A stretch of 33,330 nucleotides of DNA from Actinomycetota bacterium (lineage in GTDB: Bacteria > Actinomycetota > Thermoleophilia > Solirubrobacterales > Solirubrobacteraceae). The DNA is taken from positions 1 through 33,330 of the forward strand of contig WLOB01000006.1 in assembly GCA_009699505.1 (NCBI GenBank). Reading direction: 5' to 3'. Numbering within the stretch: the first letter of the stretch is position 1; every line of letters starts with the position of its first letter. The position numbers and the translations under genes were made by a program. The notes under the pieces are model-generated. The model made no database searches, was not told the origin of the DNA, and worked only from the letters and a program-made list of their open reading frames with translations. Of this stretch, positions 1 through 8,952 are shown one piece after another.

Positions 1-3000
1 ACGGCGATCGGCCCGTCGTCGGAGCCTTCCTCGAGCTGCCACCAGGCACCGAGGGCCTGTTCGAGCTCGCCTATCTCGGCGATGCCTTCGAGCTGCTCGA
101 GCTGTCGAACGAGCTCGTTGCGTAGGCGCGTCAGCCCTGGGAGGCGAACCCACCGTCGGCGGCCGCGGCCGATGACGTCGGCGACGTCGGTTCGCGAGGC
201 GCCACTCGTGCTCGCGACCTCTGCCGGACCCGGCCAGATCGACGACGGGTCGTCGACGGGGTCCAGCGTGAGGAACCGCCGCAAGACGTCGAGGTCCGGG
301 GCGCCCTCCGTGACCCGCCGCGGCAGCAGCTGCTCGCAGAGATCGACGAGGCGATGGACGTCCTGCTCAGCGGTGGTCGTCGTCGCCGTGGCGAGCCGCT
401 GACGGAGCGCTCGCTGAGCATCGCCGAGGACGCGCCGCGTGTCGAGACTGACCCCGCGCAACTGGTTGATCCAGAGGGGCGGTAGGTCGAGGAGCTGCGC
501 GACGGTGTCGACGCCGGCTCGCTCCAGGGCGTCGACCGCCCGGGGGTCGAGTCCGAGGCCGCGGACCGGGGTCGCCGTGGTCGCGGCTGTGAGGAGCCGG
601 GCGCGCTCGTCGTCGCTGGTGCCCGTCGTGGTGCCGGCCCGGTCGAGGTCGGCGAAGACCAGCCGCCAGGCGCGGAGCAGGTCATCGGCGGTATCGAATC
701 GCTGCGAGGCGTCGCGGTGGAGGGCCTGTCGCAGGAGTTCCGTGAGGGAGTCCCGGATGGGCTCTGGGAGGCCCCGGCCGTCGATGGTGACGTCCGCGTC
801 GGTGAATCGGGGGTCGGTGGCGCGGTCGCCCCAGAACGGCAGCGTGCCGGCGGCCATCTGGTGCAGGACGACCGCGGCGGAGAAGCGCTCTGCCGAGAGG
901 TCCCAGCGGTCCCGGCCGCCGGTGCCCAAAAACGGGTCTAGGTAGGGGCGGGTGCCGGCCTCTAGCTGGTCGGTCGGCGCACGGGAGAGTGAGAAGTCCA
1001 GGAGCACCAACCGCGGCTGTTTGCGCGGGCCGACCTCGGCGATCCCGAGGTTCTCGGGCTTGATGTCGCGATGCGCGATCCCCTCGCGCTCCAGGTACGC
1101 GACGGCGGAGAGGAGGTCGGTGCCCCAGTCCTCGAGCTTCTCGAGCGAGACGCTGCCCTCCTTGCTGAGCCACCGCGCGAGCGTCCCGTTGCCCGCGTAG
1201 CCGAGGACGAGTGCGGCGTGACCACCGAAGTCGAGCGGGCCGTCGCGCAGCGGGATGATCGTGCTGTCGCGAAGCTTGCTGAGGACCTCGCCCTCCTCGC
1301 GGATGCGGGCGCTGTGATCCGGGGTCGCGGCAATTTTCAGCACCTGCTCGCGGCCATCCGCGTCGTGCGTAAGGACAGCAACCGCGGTCGACCCCCGGCC
1401 GAGGCGGCGCTGCACAATGAACGGGCCGATCCGGTCGTCCTTTGCGAGCTTCAGGGGATCTACTTCGGGCTCATCGGGCTCAGGTGGCCTGGTGAGCTCA
1501 TCTTCGGCGAGGTCAAGGTGCTCGAGGAGGTCCGCCACCGTCGGGTAGCGATGCGACGCGTCGGCAGCCGACGCGCTGCGGATGAGCTCGGCGATCCCGG
1601 CAGAAGCGCCGTCGAGGTCGGCGGCGATCTCCAGCCCCTTGTCGCGCTGGAGGCGTGCGGTGAGGCCCCCGAGCGTCGCAGCGGGCTGCACGCCGGTGAG
1701 GACGTGATAGCCGATCGCGCCGATCGAAAAGACGTCGAGGCGCTCCGGGTCGGCCTCGACCAACGACACCGCCTCGGGCGCAACGTACGGCGAGGACTCG
1801 TCGTCGACGAGGTCCAGGACGTGCTGGGTCCCGGCGATTGCGCTCGTGAGCGTGCCGCCCTCGAGCCGGACGCCGGTCTGCCAACCGCCGATGCGCAGGT
1901 GCTGGCCCTCGGTCCGCGGGCGGACGACCAGGACGTTGCGGGGTGAGAGCGAGCGGTGGTAGATCCGTCGCCCGTGCGCCCAGGCGACGGTCTCGCCCAG
2001 TGAGCGCAGCAGGCTGAGCCGGTCGTACAGGTCGAGCTGGGTGCCGTGCTCGGCGAGGAAGTGGTCGAGCCGCTGCTCGGACGGGTCGCGCTCGAAGACG
2101 ACGGCCGCGCCGAGCTCGTGCTCCTGCGCATCGACCGGGTGCATCAGGTTCGGGTGCTGCAGCGGCCCGAGGATCTTGAACTCGCGGTCCGCCGCCCGGA
2201 CAACCCGGTCGCGCTCCTCTGGGTCCGACGACGGCAGGCCGTAGATCCGCACGCGTCGCTGCGTGCGCTGGTCGCGCGGGTGGGTGGCGGCGAAGTCCTG
2301 GTAGCCGACGCCCTCGTCGAGCAGGTCTCCCAGCTCGAGCTCGCCGACCTTGCGGGAGCGCTGTGCGGGGCGCAGGCCGATCTGCTCCATCGCGGTCGCG
2401 ATGCGCTTGGCCATAGGTCGGTCGATGCGCCGCTTGCCGAGGGAGCGGTGCTCCTCGGGCGAGACGGTGATGAGCCCGTCGATGACGCTGGGAAGACCGC
2501 CCCGCTGAGTGATCGTTCCGTCCTGCTCGGCGCCGCGACCAAAGATGCCTTGGCGCCCCTCGGCAGTGAGCTTGCACTCGAGCTCGGGGCTCGAGAGGAA
2601 GACCGCCGGCGCGATGTACGGGAGGGATTGGTTGCGGAACGCCTTCTGCCGGCCGAGCAGCGACTTGAGCTTCTTCGCCTTCCGGTTCGTGAGGAGCAGC
2701 GGATTGTCAAAGGTACGGACCGCGCCATTGGGCCGGGTGTTGCGCCACGTCTGCCCGCTGTCGACGAGCGAGCCGGGCCAGCTCTTGATCTCGACGAGGA
2801 AGACCCCCTTCGGCGAGCAGATGAGCAAGTCGATCTCGCTGATCGACCCGTCACTGATGACCTCGAAGTTCGCCCACGCGCCGTAGGGCTCCGTGGTCGG
2901 CAGCGCCTGTTGCACGAACGAGAGGGCCTCCTGCTCCCACGGGAACTCGGAGGGGGTGACTTGGACCCAGTTGGACGGCACCACGGGCGATGGTACGGGT

Positions 3001-3020
3001 GGGGTCGGGCGGGGCGTCAT
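1..3020 (-). CDS. PglW-like NERD / pseudokinase / kinase protein (C-terminus off the window)
   Basis: The reading frame is open from ATG at 3020 to the left edge (1006 codons), so the 3' end is missing. Residues ~55-80 form a NERD (PD-(D/E)XK-like) core: D64, then E77-I-K79. A first protein-kinase-like domain (~residues 255-470) looks dead: the usual HRD is HRS (355-357) and the DFG region reads IGGW around 378-380. A second kinase domain (~540-800) keeps a glycine loop, Lys562, HRD (650-652, HRDIKPEN) and DFS (675-677), so it is probably active. Residues ~805-870 resemble a helix-hairpin-helix/RNAP alpha-CTD module. This order matches PglW, the Ser/Thr kinase of BREX type 2/Pgl phage defence; the assignment is by architecture. 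Its ATG overlaps the mcrC stop (ATGA), so it is translationally coupled to mcrBC. Partners may lie beyond the left edge. It could also be a PglW relative of a non-BREX system. Confidence 0.85.
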   Translation of the reverse strand, partial: MTPRPTPPVPSPVVPSNWVQVTPSEFPWEQEALSFVQQALPTTEPYGAWANFEVISDGSISEIDLLICSPKGVFLVEIKSWPGSLVDSGQTWRNTRPNGAVRTFDNPLLLTNRKAKKLKSLLGRQKAFRNQSLPYIAPAVFLSSPELECKLTAEGRQGIFGRGAEQDGTITQRGGLPSVIDGLITVSPEEHRSLGKRRIDRPMAKRIATAMEQIGLRPAQRSRKVGELELGDLLDEGVGYQDFAATHPRDQRTQRRVRIYGLPSSDPEERDRVVRAADREFKILGPLQHPNLMHPVDAQEHELGAAVVFERDPSEQRLDHFLAEHGTQLDLYDRLSLLRSLGETVAWAHGRRIYHRSLSPRNVLVVRPRTEGQHLRIGGWQTGVRLEGGTLTSAIAGTQHVLDLVDDESSPYVAPEAVSLVEADPERLDVFSIGAIGYHVLTGVQPAATLGGLTARLQRDKGLEIAADLDGASAGIAELIRSASAADASHRYPTVADLLEHLDLAEDELTRPPEPDEPEVDPLKLAKDDRIGPFIVQRRLGRGSTAVAVLTHDADGREQVLKIAATPDHSARIREEGEVLSKLRDSTIIPLRDGPLDFGGHAALVLGYAGNGTLARWLSKEGSVSLEKLEDWGTDLLSAVAYLEREGIAHRDIKPENLGIAEVGPRKQPRLVLLDFSLSRAPTDQLEAGTRPYLDPFLGTGGRDRWDLSAERFSAAVVLHQMAAGTLPFWGDRATDPRFTDADVTIDGRGLPEPIRDSLTELLRQALHRDASQRFDTADDLLRAWRLVFADLDRAGTTTGTSDDERARLLTAATTATPVRGLGLDPRAVDALERAGVDTVAQLLDLPPLWINQLRGVSLDTRRVLGDAQRALRQRLATATTTTAEQDVHRLVDLCEQLLPRRVTEGAPDLDVLRRFLTLDPVDDPSSIWPGPAEVASTSGASRTDVADVIGRGRRRWVRLPGLTRLRNELVRQLEQLEGIAEIGELEQALGAWWQLEEGSDDGPIA

Positions 3021-4315
3021 GCGTGCGTCATCGCGAGTTCGGGCGCGAACGCGCGGAGAGCCGCGACGCACGACGCTTCGTCGGTCGGGAAGCGCGTGAA
3101 GCGCGCGGTCTGACCACTGGAGAGCGTCCACCGGCCGCCGAGCTCCTCAAACGCGCTCGCCTCTGGCGCGTCGGCAGTCTCGACGTAGCCGAGCGCCCCG
3201 AAGCGGGCGGTCTCGTCATACGCGGAGAGGTAGCTCGTCAGCTGGTAGAGGTCCTCACGAGCAACCCGGGTCCCGCCGCTCAGGCGCTTGTACTTCGCGT
3301 CGAGGATGAGCTCCGGCGCTCCGTGGGCGCCGACCATGATGTCCGGGAACAGGCGCCCCATCGTCCCGTCGGGACGGTCGAGACTGGTGAGCAGGTGCTT
3401 CCGGGTCGTGTCGGTCGTGCCGTGCACGACCTGCTCCGCCCCGAAAGCACGCCGCGCGCAATGCACGAGGAAGAGCTCCCAGAGCTCGGCGACGTCGATG
3501 AGGAATCCCTCGGCGGACTCGCCTGTCGCATGCGTGAGTGGGCCCTGCCCCTTAGCGATGCGCCAGGACAGATCGGCGGCGCGCTTGTACGCCATCGTGA
3601 TCGGCGTGTACCGGACCCGATGCAGCTCGCGGCGGGAGGGAAGCGTCGGGTGCCGGCCGACGGCGGCCCGCAGCGCCGTTAGGTACGCCTCTAGGCGCGG
3701 GCCGCGCCAGTCAGGCCGGCCGATGCGTCGATCGAGCGCTTCGTCGGCGCGAACGATGCTCCGGACGGCCGGGTTGTCGAGCAGCTTCGGGCGGTCCTTC
3801 GAAGCCACGGCCGGAGTTCCCGCGGCTCGAAGCCGAACCGTGCCCGGAACGTCGAGGCGACCGTGAACCGAGGTGCCGACGTGCGTTCTAGCGGCACGGA
3901 ACCCGGGTGCTCCGTGTCGCATGGCGTCGGCCATCGTGGATCGCCAGATCGCGGCGACGAGCTCGGCGATCACCGGCCCGAAGCCGCCGGCCTCGCCGGC
4001 TCGGGGCACGACCTTGACGCCTATGGCCGCGCTCATCCATGCGGCGATCGTGTCGATGCCGAGTCGTGGCTCGATACGCAGCGTTCTGCCGTCGCGTCGC
4101 AGCTCGCCGACGTAGCGTCCCGCCCGCCACGAGCCGTCGAGCTCACGGGTGAGCAGCGGGTTGGGCTCGTCCCGCGCGTGCGACGCACCTGCGGACACCA
4201 GGAAGTCGGCGACCGCGACGTCGTTCACGATGCCGACGAGCCACTCGTTGTCGGAGCGCGTGGTGCTGCCACCGAGCGGCGAGAGGTCGCGGAACGTGAG
4301 GGTCTTGTCCTTCAC
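3017..4315 (-). CDS. mcrC: McrC-like 5-methylcytosine restriction subunit
   Basis: A 432-residue McrC-family protein, expected to supply the nuclease of a modification-dependent (type IV) restriction complex with McrB. The C-terminal half holds the PD-(D/E)XK signature: PD with D325 in LFPDIMVG, then D339-A-K341 in LILDAKYKR. The N-terminal region (DNEWLVGIVN, RYVGELRRDGRTLRIEPR) has the character of the McrC domain that contacts McrB. GTG at 4315 is preferred as the start because it overlaps the mcrB stop as GTGA; the frame stays open upstream to 4426 but that Arg-rich extension lies inside mcrB. The gene is longer than E. coli McrC (about 350 residues). Its stop overlaps the start of the NERD-kinase gene. 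The substrate modification cannot be read from the sequence. Confidence 0.88.
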   Translation of the reverse strand: MKDKTLTFRDLSPLGGSTTRSDNEWLVGIVNDVAVADFLVSAGASHARDEPNPLLTRELDGSWRAGRYVGELRRDGRTLRIEPRLGIDTIAAWMSAAIGVKVVPRAGEAGGFGPVIAELVAAIWRSTMADAMRHGAPGFRAARTHVGTSVHGRLDVPGTVRLRAAGTPAVASKDRPKLLDNPAVRSIVRADEALDRRIGRPDWRGPRLEAYLTALRAAVGRHPTLPSRRELHRVRYTPITMAYKRAADLSWRIAKGQGPLTHATGESAEGFLIDVAELWELFLVHCARRAFGAEQVVHGTTDTTRKHLLTSLDRPDGTMGRLFPDIMVGAHGAPELILDAKYKRLSGGTRVAREDLYQLTSYLSAYDETARFGALGYVETADAPEASAFEELGGRWTLSSGQTARFTRFPTDEASCVAALRAFAPELAMTHA

Positions 4316-6192
4316 GCGGGCGAGGCACCGTCCAGGAAGACCGACCGCAGGCGCTTCAGCTCCGCGTCGCGAACGTCGGAGCCGGCGAGATACTGCTCGA
4401 GGAGAGGACCGAGCGACCACGACCACAGGTCGGTCAACGCCGGTTGTGGCTTGCCCTTGCCGGTCCAGAGGTAGGTCCCCAGCTGCACCGACTTGCGGCT
4501 TGCGAGGGACTTGCCGAGGAAGAACGTGACCTCCGCGAACTGGGAGTGTCCGATCTCGTACGGACGCCCGAGCTCCGGTGAGCTCGCAATGGCCTCGTTC
4601 AACGCGACGGCTCGGTCGCCGAGTTGCCGCACTTGCTCCTCTGCGTTTACGAACTTGAATCGCGACGGGACGAGTTTCCCCCAGGCCCCGCGGATCATGT
4701 CGTAGAGCGCGTCGGCCTCGAACCGACAGTCCTTCCAGAGGAATCGGCGGCGGAGGGCGAAGTCGAGCGCTTCGACCGACTGATCAATCTCGTTCATCGT
4801 CCCGATGACGTAGAGGTCGCCCGGGAGCGCCAGCGTCGCCGCCGGCTCGCCCTTGTTCTGGCCAGGCAGGACGAGGACCTTGTCTCGCTTGTCACCCTCG
4901 AGCAGGCTGAAGGCCTCGCCTAGCATGGCACTCAGATCGGTGCGGTTCATCTCATCGAGGACCAAGACCACCGGGAACCGCTGATCTTCAGGCTGGGCGT
5001 GGTAGTGCTCGACGATCTGCGGGAGCAGCCCGGGCTCGTACCGGGTGGTGTTGCCTTCAAGTCGCAGCCCGCGGACGAACTCGGAGTAGCCATACGCCGG
5101 GTGGAGCTGCACCCAGAAGACGTTCGACGGCGGGACGCCCCCTGCCGTTTCGAGTCCTCCTGCGCCCACCGACTGGCGACTCACCAGAGCCGTCAGTTCG
5201 TCTTCGCTGGCGAAGTACCGCGCCGGACCCCACGCCTTCAGTGCCGCCCGCCGGATCAGTGCCCCGCCGAGCTCTTCCGCCTCACGAGTCTTTCCGGTGC
5301 CGGGAGGTCCGTGGAGGACGATCTGCTTCTTCCACTCGAGGGCCTCAATGTCGGACGCGCCCTCTCCGCCTGCGAGCCCGCCGCCGCGCCACATCTCCTT
5401 GAGTGGCGAGTAGTAGAAGTCCGGGCCGGCCTCGTGGTTCATCCCGGGGGCGCCCGGCACGTACTCCGCGACCCTCTTCCGCAGCGCAAAGAGTCGCTCG
5501 TCGTTGTCCGCGGCTTCGACGTCCTCCAGCATGCCGTCAAACGCGCTCACAATCGCCGACTTGTGCGCCCCATTCGCGATCCGCTCGAACTCATCGGGCC
5601 GGAGCAGGTGCAGCAGGACGTGGCGCATCGCGTGCGTGGGCTCGCCCCCGTCATCGATCACCGCGGCGAGCTCCCACGGCGACGCCAATAGCCCCTGCAG
5701 CTCGTCCGAGGGACGATCCTTCAGACGTCGAGCGGCGTCGAGTAGGAAGCGCAGGTGCACGTCCCGACCGAGGTTGAAGTGCATGCCGGGGTCGCCGATG
5801 CCCTGGTCAAGCGCCGCGAGCACGTCCGCGGCCGGCGCCGAGTCCCCCGCCGCATCACCGAGACTGAGATCAACCAACTGCCGCTTCTTCTCCCCGCTGA
5901 CCGCATTGGTGAAGAGGAAGTAGACGACCATCACGTCGGCTGCGAGAACGCGCTGGTCCGGCGATGCCGATTCGAGTTGCAGCTTCCACTTGGAGTCGAA
6001 CTTCCCACCACCCGCGGTGCCAACAAGCGCGCCGTCTTTAAGGGCTGCGAACACCCAGGCAAGGTTTGCTCCGGTCCAGACATGTGCCCGGTCCGGGAAC
6101 AGCAGCGACCGGTCGTCAAGGATGCACCGTTCCACCCACTGTCCGACGACGAGGTCGACCTGGTCGCGGGGTCCTTCTGCGTATCGGGCCAT
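4312..6192 (-). CDS. mcrB: McrB-like AAA+ NTPase
   Basis: A 626-residue McrB-family AAA+ motor, presumed to form a ring that recognises modified DNA and activates McrC. Walker A is GPPGTGKT (295-302) and Walker B ends DEMNR (413-417), the form typical of McrB. A GTMNEID segment (around 464-470) corresponds to the McrB MNxxD signature usually tied to GTP preference; here Arg after Asp is replaced by Gln (MNEIDQS). The first ~280 residues are a specificity domain I do not recognise. ATG at 6192 is preferred because AGGA lies just upstream; ATG at 6222 in the same frame is possible and would add ten residues. The gene heads the mcrB-mcrC-kinase operon and is divergent from the PD-(D/E)XK gene at 6367. 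Confidence 0.9.
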   Translation of the reverse strand: MARYAEGPRDQVDLVVGQWVERCILDDRSLLFPDRAHVWTGANLAWVFAALKDGALVGTAGGGKFDSKWKLQLESASPDQRVLAADVMVVYFLFTNAVSGEKKRQLVDLSLGDAAGDSAPAADVLAALDQGIGDPGMHFNLGRDVHLRFLLDAARRLKDRPSDELQGLLASPWELAAVIDDGGEPTHAMRHVLLHLLRPDEFERIANGAHKSAIVSAFDGMLEDVEAADNDERLFALRKRVAEYVPGAPGMNHEAGPDFYYSPLKEMWRGGGLAGGEGASDIEALEWKKQIVLHGPPGTGKTREAEELGGALIRRAALKAWGPARYFASEDELTALVSRQSVGAGGLETAGGVPPSNVFWVQLHPAYGYSEFVRGLRLEGNTTRYEPGLLPQIVEHYHAQPEDQRFPVVLVLDEMNRTDLSAMLGEAFSLLEGDKRDKVLVLPGQNKGEPAATLALPGDLYVIGTMNEIDQSVEALDFALRRRFLWKDCRFEADALYDMIRGAWGKLVPSRFKFVNAEEQVRQLGDRAVALNEAIASSPELGRPYEIGHSQFAEVTFFLGKSLASRKSVQLGTYLWTGKGKPQPALTDLWSWSLGPLLEQYLAGSDVRDAELKRLRSVFLDGASPA

Positions 6193-6217
6193 TGGTTCCT
6201 GGTCGAGCGGGGGACGG

Positions 6218-6227
6218 GACATCTGAC
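6218..6227 (-). promoter_or_regulatory. Partial copy of the GTCAGATCCG motif before mcrB
   Basis: The minus strand reads GTCAGATGTC, matching the first seven bases of the motif, and ends 25 nt before the preferred mcrB ATG. Its spacing equals that of the exact copies before addB and two plus-strand genes, but the match is incomplete. Confidence 0.25.
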
Positions 6228-6271
6228 AGCGTGGTCGACGAACGCCGACGGCACACGCAGCCGTTGAGGGC

Positions 6272-6300
6272 AGCCAACATGGCGGGCGGACGTCTGTCAA
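6272..6300 (-). promoter_or_regulatory. Candidate promoter of the mcrB operon
   Basis: On the minus strand a perfect TTGACA (-35, positions 6300-6295) is followed after 17 nt by TTGGCT (6277-6272) as a weak -10. Transcription would begin near 6265, leaving a leader of about 70 nt before the ATG at 6192. The -35 match is strong and the -10 is poor, so this is tentative. Confidence 0.4.
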
Positions 6301-6353
6301 CGCTCGGAGGACGGATGACCGCGAACCCGTGGACGCCGCCCCCTGCGACGACC

Positions 6354-6359
6354 TAGCAT
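6354..6359 (+). promoter_or_regulatory. -10 box for a leaderless transcript
   Basis: TAGCAT fits the actinobacterial TANNNT -10 and ends 7 nt before the ATG at 6367, so the start of transcription should coincide with the start codon. No Shine-Dalgarno sequence is present, which agrees with leaderless translation. Confidence 0.55.
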
Positions 6360-6366
6360 CGCCAGC

Positions 6367-7509
6367 ATGTGCGCGATCTACCTGAAGCAGGGCGCGGAGC
6401 TCGTCGCGATGGTCGAGCAGCCGTATGACGCTGAGAGCGTCCTACAGCAACTGCTCGCTGACTACCCCGGGCTGCTCGCGGGGGAGGAAGACGAGCGCGA
6501 AGGACGGGACTGGCTGCTCGTTCAGCGCGAGATGGGCGTCGCGGGCGAGGAGAACGGCGCGAACCGATGGAGCCTCGATCACCTCTTCATCGACCAGGAC
6601 GGAGTCCCGACGCTCGTCGAGGTCAAACGCAGTTCCGACACCCGGATCCGCCGAGAGGTCGTTGGCCAGATGCTCGACTACGCCGCCAACGCATCGGCGT
6701 TCTGGAATGTGGCGACGATCCACGCTGCGTTTGAGAAACGCCACACGAACGCAGACGCCGCGGCCGATGCTCTCGCCAAGGTCCTGGGCCCGGATGCCGA
6801 TCACGAACAGTTTTGGTCAAAAGTCGGGGAGCATCTCGCCGCTGGACGCCTGCGACTTGTGTTCGTCGCCGACGAGATCCCGAAAGAGCTGCGACGAATC
6901 GTGGAGTTCCTCAACGAACAGATGCAACGGACTGAGGTACTGGCTCTCGAGGTTCGCCAGTACGTCGAACGTGGCGGTGACCGCCTCACGCTGGTCCCAC
7001 GACTGATCGGTGCGACGCAGGCGGCACAGATCGCGAAGGGCACTGGCGGCGTCACGACTCGCCGGAAGCTCACCGAGGCAGACATCCGCGCGGGAATTAC
7101 CGCCAGTCTTCCTGGTGACATGGGCCGGCGGCTCCTTGGGCTCTACGAGTTCCTGCAGTCCCATGGTCGGGCGTCGTTCGGCACCGCAAGCGTCACGATG
7201 TGGCTCGGCGAGGATCGGGACCCTGCGAAGTCGAACCCGATCTCCCTATCGGTCTACCGTGACGGTGGGGTGGTCCTTAACTGGCGGTTCTTGTTCGACC
7301 GACGCAGTCCCGACGAGCTGGATCGCCTCGCAGATCTGCTGAGTGCGATGCCCGCTCTCCGCGAGAGCATTGACGCCGCCCGACAGTCCGGGTATCGCGC
7401 CTATACCACCCTGCCTGCGGCTGCGATCCTTGCGTCTGACGAGGGCCTCCGTGATTTCGAGCGGCTGCTTCTGGAAGCGTGTCGCCCGTCGAGTCAGCCG
7501 ACAAGCTGA
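6367..7509 (+). CDS. Stand-alone PD-(D/E)XK nuclease-like protein
   Basis: A 380-residue protein with an N-terminal restriction-endonuclease-like core: D71 (SLDHLF), E85-V-K87 (LVEVKRSS) and, after a short helix, Q101-M-L-D-Y105, the QxxxY helix seen in RecB-like nucleases. The second half (from about residue 215) is of unknown fold and may bind DNA or a partner. It is transcribed away from mcrB with a 174-bp gap and probably from a leaderless promoter. The position beside McrBC suggests a defence role, but the substrate is unknown. Composition is less GC-rich than the right part of the window. It converges on the zinc-ribbon gene ending at 7573. A housekeeping nuclease of the same fold cannot be excluded. 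Confidence 0.8.
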   Translation: MCAIYLKQGAELVAMVEQPYDAESVLQQLLADYPGLLAGEEDEREGRDWLLVQREMGVAGEENGANRWSLDHLFIDQDGVPTLVEVKRSSDTRIRREVVGQMLDYAANASAFWNVATIHAAFEKRHTNADAAADALAKVLGPDADHEQFWSKVGEHLAAGRLRLVFVADEIPKELRRIVEFLNEQMQRTEVLALEVRQYVERGGDRLTLVPRLIGATQAAQIAKGTGGVTTRRKLTEADIRAGITASLPGDMGRRLLGLYEFLQSHGRASFGTASVTMWLGEDRDPAKSNPISLSVYRDGGVVLNWRFLFDRRSPDELDRLADLLSAMPALRESIDAARQSGYRAYTTLPAAAILASDEGLRDFERLLLEACRPSSQPTS

Positions 7510-7572
7510 ACGAGAGCGCGCCGTTCATAAGGCGGTCGGGAGCGGGCCCGTTCACCTACCTGCGGGCCAAGC

Positions 7573-8952
7573 TCATCGTTTCCCGCCCAAGGCGCTGGGA
7601 GCCTTCCACCCAAAGTGCAAACTGATGCCCGGTGGCATCCCCCGGACGTGCGGCGACACCCACGTCTCTCCTGATCGCAGAGAGATGCCCGCCGCGGACG
7701 CAGCAGTGATCGCGTCGTCGCTCGCAGCGTGGCCTGGTGGTAGCTGTCGTCGGTGCCCGGCGACGTATGAGGACATCCAACGCGACGTCTCGCCAATAGG
7801 TTCGAACGCGCGTGGTGCGACAGATCGACTGGCAGGCGGCCTCCGACGCTCGGCCGTGGTCAAGCGCGAAGCCACGCCGGACCGTGCCGGCTGCCGTGCC
7901 GCGACCCGGGCAGGAGTTGCGGGACGAAGGTGGTCGAGGTCGGGTGGACAGGTCAGCTCAGCGAAGATCAGCAAGGCACAGACCCAGGCCCGGTCGACCC
8001 TGGAACTCCCGGAACCCGCAGGCACCTGAATGGCGAGCGGATCGCTTCTTCCTGCGACGCGCATTCTCAGGGAGATTCGGCCCTTCGCGTCTTGGTAGGC
8101 CACACCGACTTCGGGCCGCCCCCTGTCCTGCAGGACCGGCGAGAACGCAAGCTCGAAGCCGGACTTCGCTCGGACGTGTACGACGTGCCCAAAGGCAAGG
8201 CTGCGCTCCGATCTGATGCGTCGGCTCGCGGACTCACCGAGGAATTTCAGCTGCGGCTGCAGGGTGTCCGAGAAGGCGTACCGCATCGGCAGCGCCGGTT
8301 CGATGTCGAGACCCTCTAGCGCCTGAAGGAGGTCCGCCCCGTACGCCTCATCCGTACTCGAGGCGAGGCTTGGCCCGTGGACGTGCTCACGGACTGCATC
8401 CCACTGGGGCCCGGCTGTCACGAAGTTGCCGGTCCCGGAGGCCCTACGGCCGGGGTCCTCCCACCAGCGGCTGGCACTGACCCGGGCGACGAGGTGACCG
8501 CGGACTCGCAGGTCCACCGCCGCGACTCGACGGTTGAGGTCGATCGTCATGCCGTCACGACGGGCCCCGAGTTGCGAATCCACGGTGCGGAGGAGCCGGT
8601 CAGCAAAGTGCTCCATCACGACGGAGTCGATTGCGCGCTCCGCGGCACCATCGCCTACGAACTGAGGCACCTGCAAGACGCGGTCCCCCACTATCACCGC
8701 CCCACCGTGAATCCCCACAGTGCATCCGAAACCTTCCAGGTGACGACGCACCTCTTCGAGACGCTTTGTCGCTCGAGTCTTCGCAGCTCCAGACGCTACA
8801 GGCCTCGGTGACGCGGATCGTTTCGGTGCTCGATCGATAATTAGCCGCGCACCGCACTTACCGCAGCCACCGGTTCCGCGCACCGGACCCAGCCGTCGCG
8901 AGCGTGCCCCGCAGTCAGGGCACCGGAGAGAGATGACCGGCGTCGGCTTCAC
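7573..8952 (-). CDS. Zinc-ribbon protein of unknown family, paralog 2
   Basis: A 459-residue protein I do not recognise by family. It starts with one zinc ribbon (C11-x2-C14, C30-x2-C33), then an Arg/Lys-rich linker. A middle alpha/beta region and a central block (SLAFGHVVHVR...SGFELAFSP) follow, then a C-terminal block from residue 383 with YVAGHRR and SGETWVSPHVRG. All these are shared with the upstream neighbour; by eye 47 of 70 residues are identical without gaps in the C-terminal block. GTG at 8952 is chosen because it overlaps the stop of paralog 1 (GTGA); an upstream in-frame extension to 9075 would lie inside paralog 1. It is the last gene of the addB-addA operon and ends convergently 63 nt from the nuclease gene. 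A nucleic-acid-binding role is inferred from the zinc ribbon only. Confidence 0.8.
   Translation of the reverse strand: MKPTPVISLRCPDCGARSRRLGPVRGTGGCGKCGARLIIDRAPKRSASPRPVASGAAKTRATKRLEEVRRHLEGFGCTVGIHGGAVIVGDRVLQVPQFVGDGAAERAIDSVVMEHFADRLLRTVDSQLGARRDGMTIDLNRRVAAVDLRVRGHLVARVSASRWWEDPGRRASGTGNFVTAGPQWDAVREHVHGPSLASSTDEAYGADLLQALEGLDIEPALPMRYAFSDTLQPQLKFLGESASRRIRSERSLAFGHVVHVRAKSGFELAFSPVLQDRGRPEVGVAYQDAKGRISLRMRVAGRSDPLAIQVPAGSGSSRVDRAWVCALLIFAELTCPPDLDHLRPATPARVAARQPARSGVASRLTTAERRRPPASRSVAPRAFEPIGETSRWMSSYVAGHRRQLPPGHAASDDAITAASAAGISLRSGETWVSPHVRGMPPGISLHFGWKAPSALGGKR

Noticed and set aside
4316-4426. Longer N-terminus of McrC
   Set aside because: The extension is Arg-rich, lies inside mcrB, and the GTGA overlap gives a better start at 4315.
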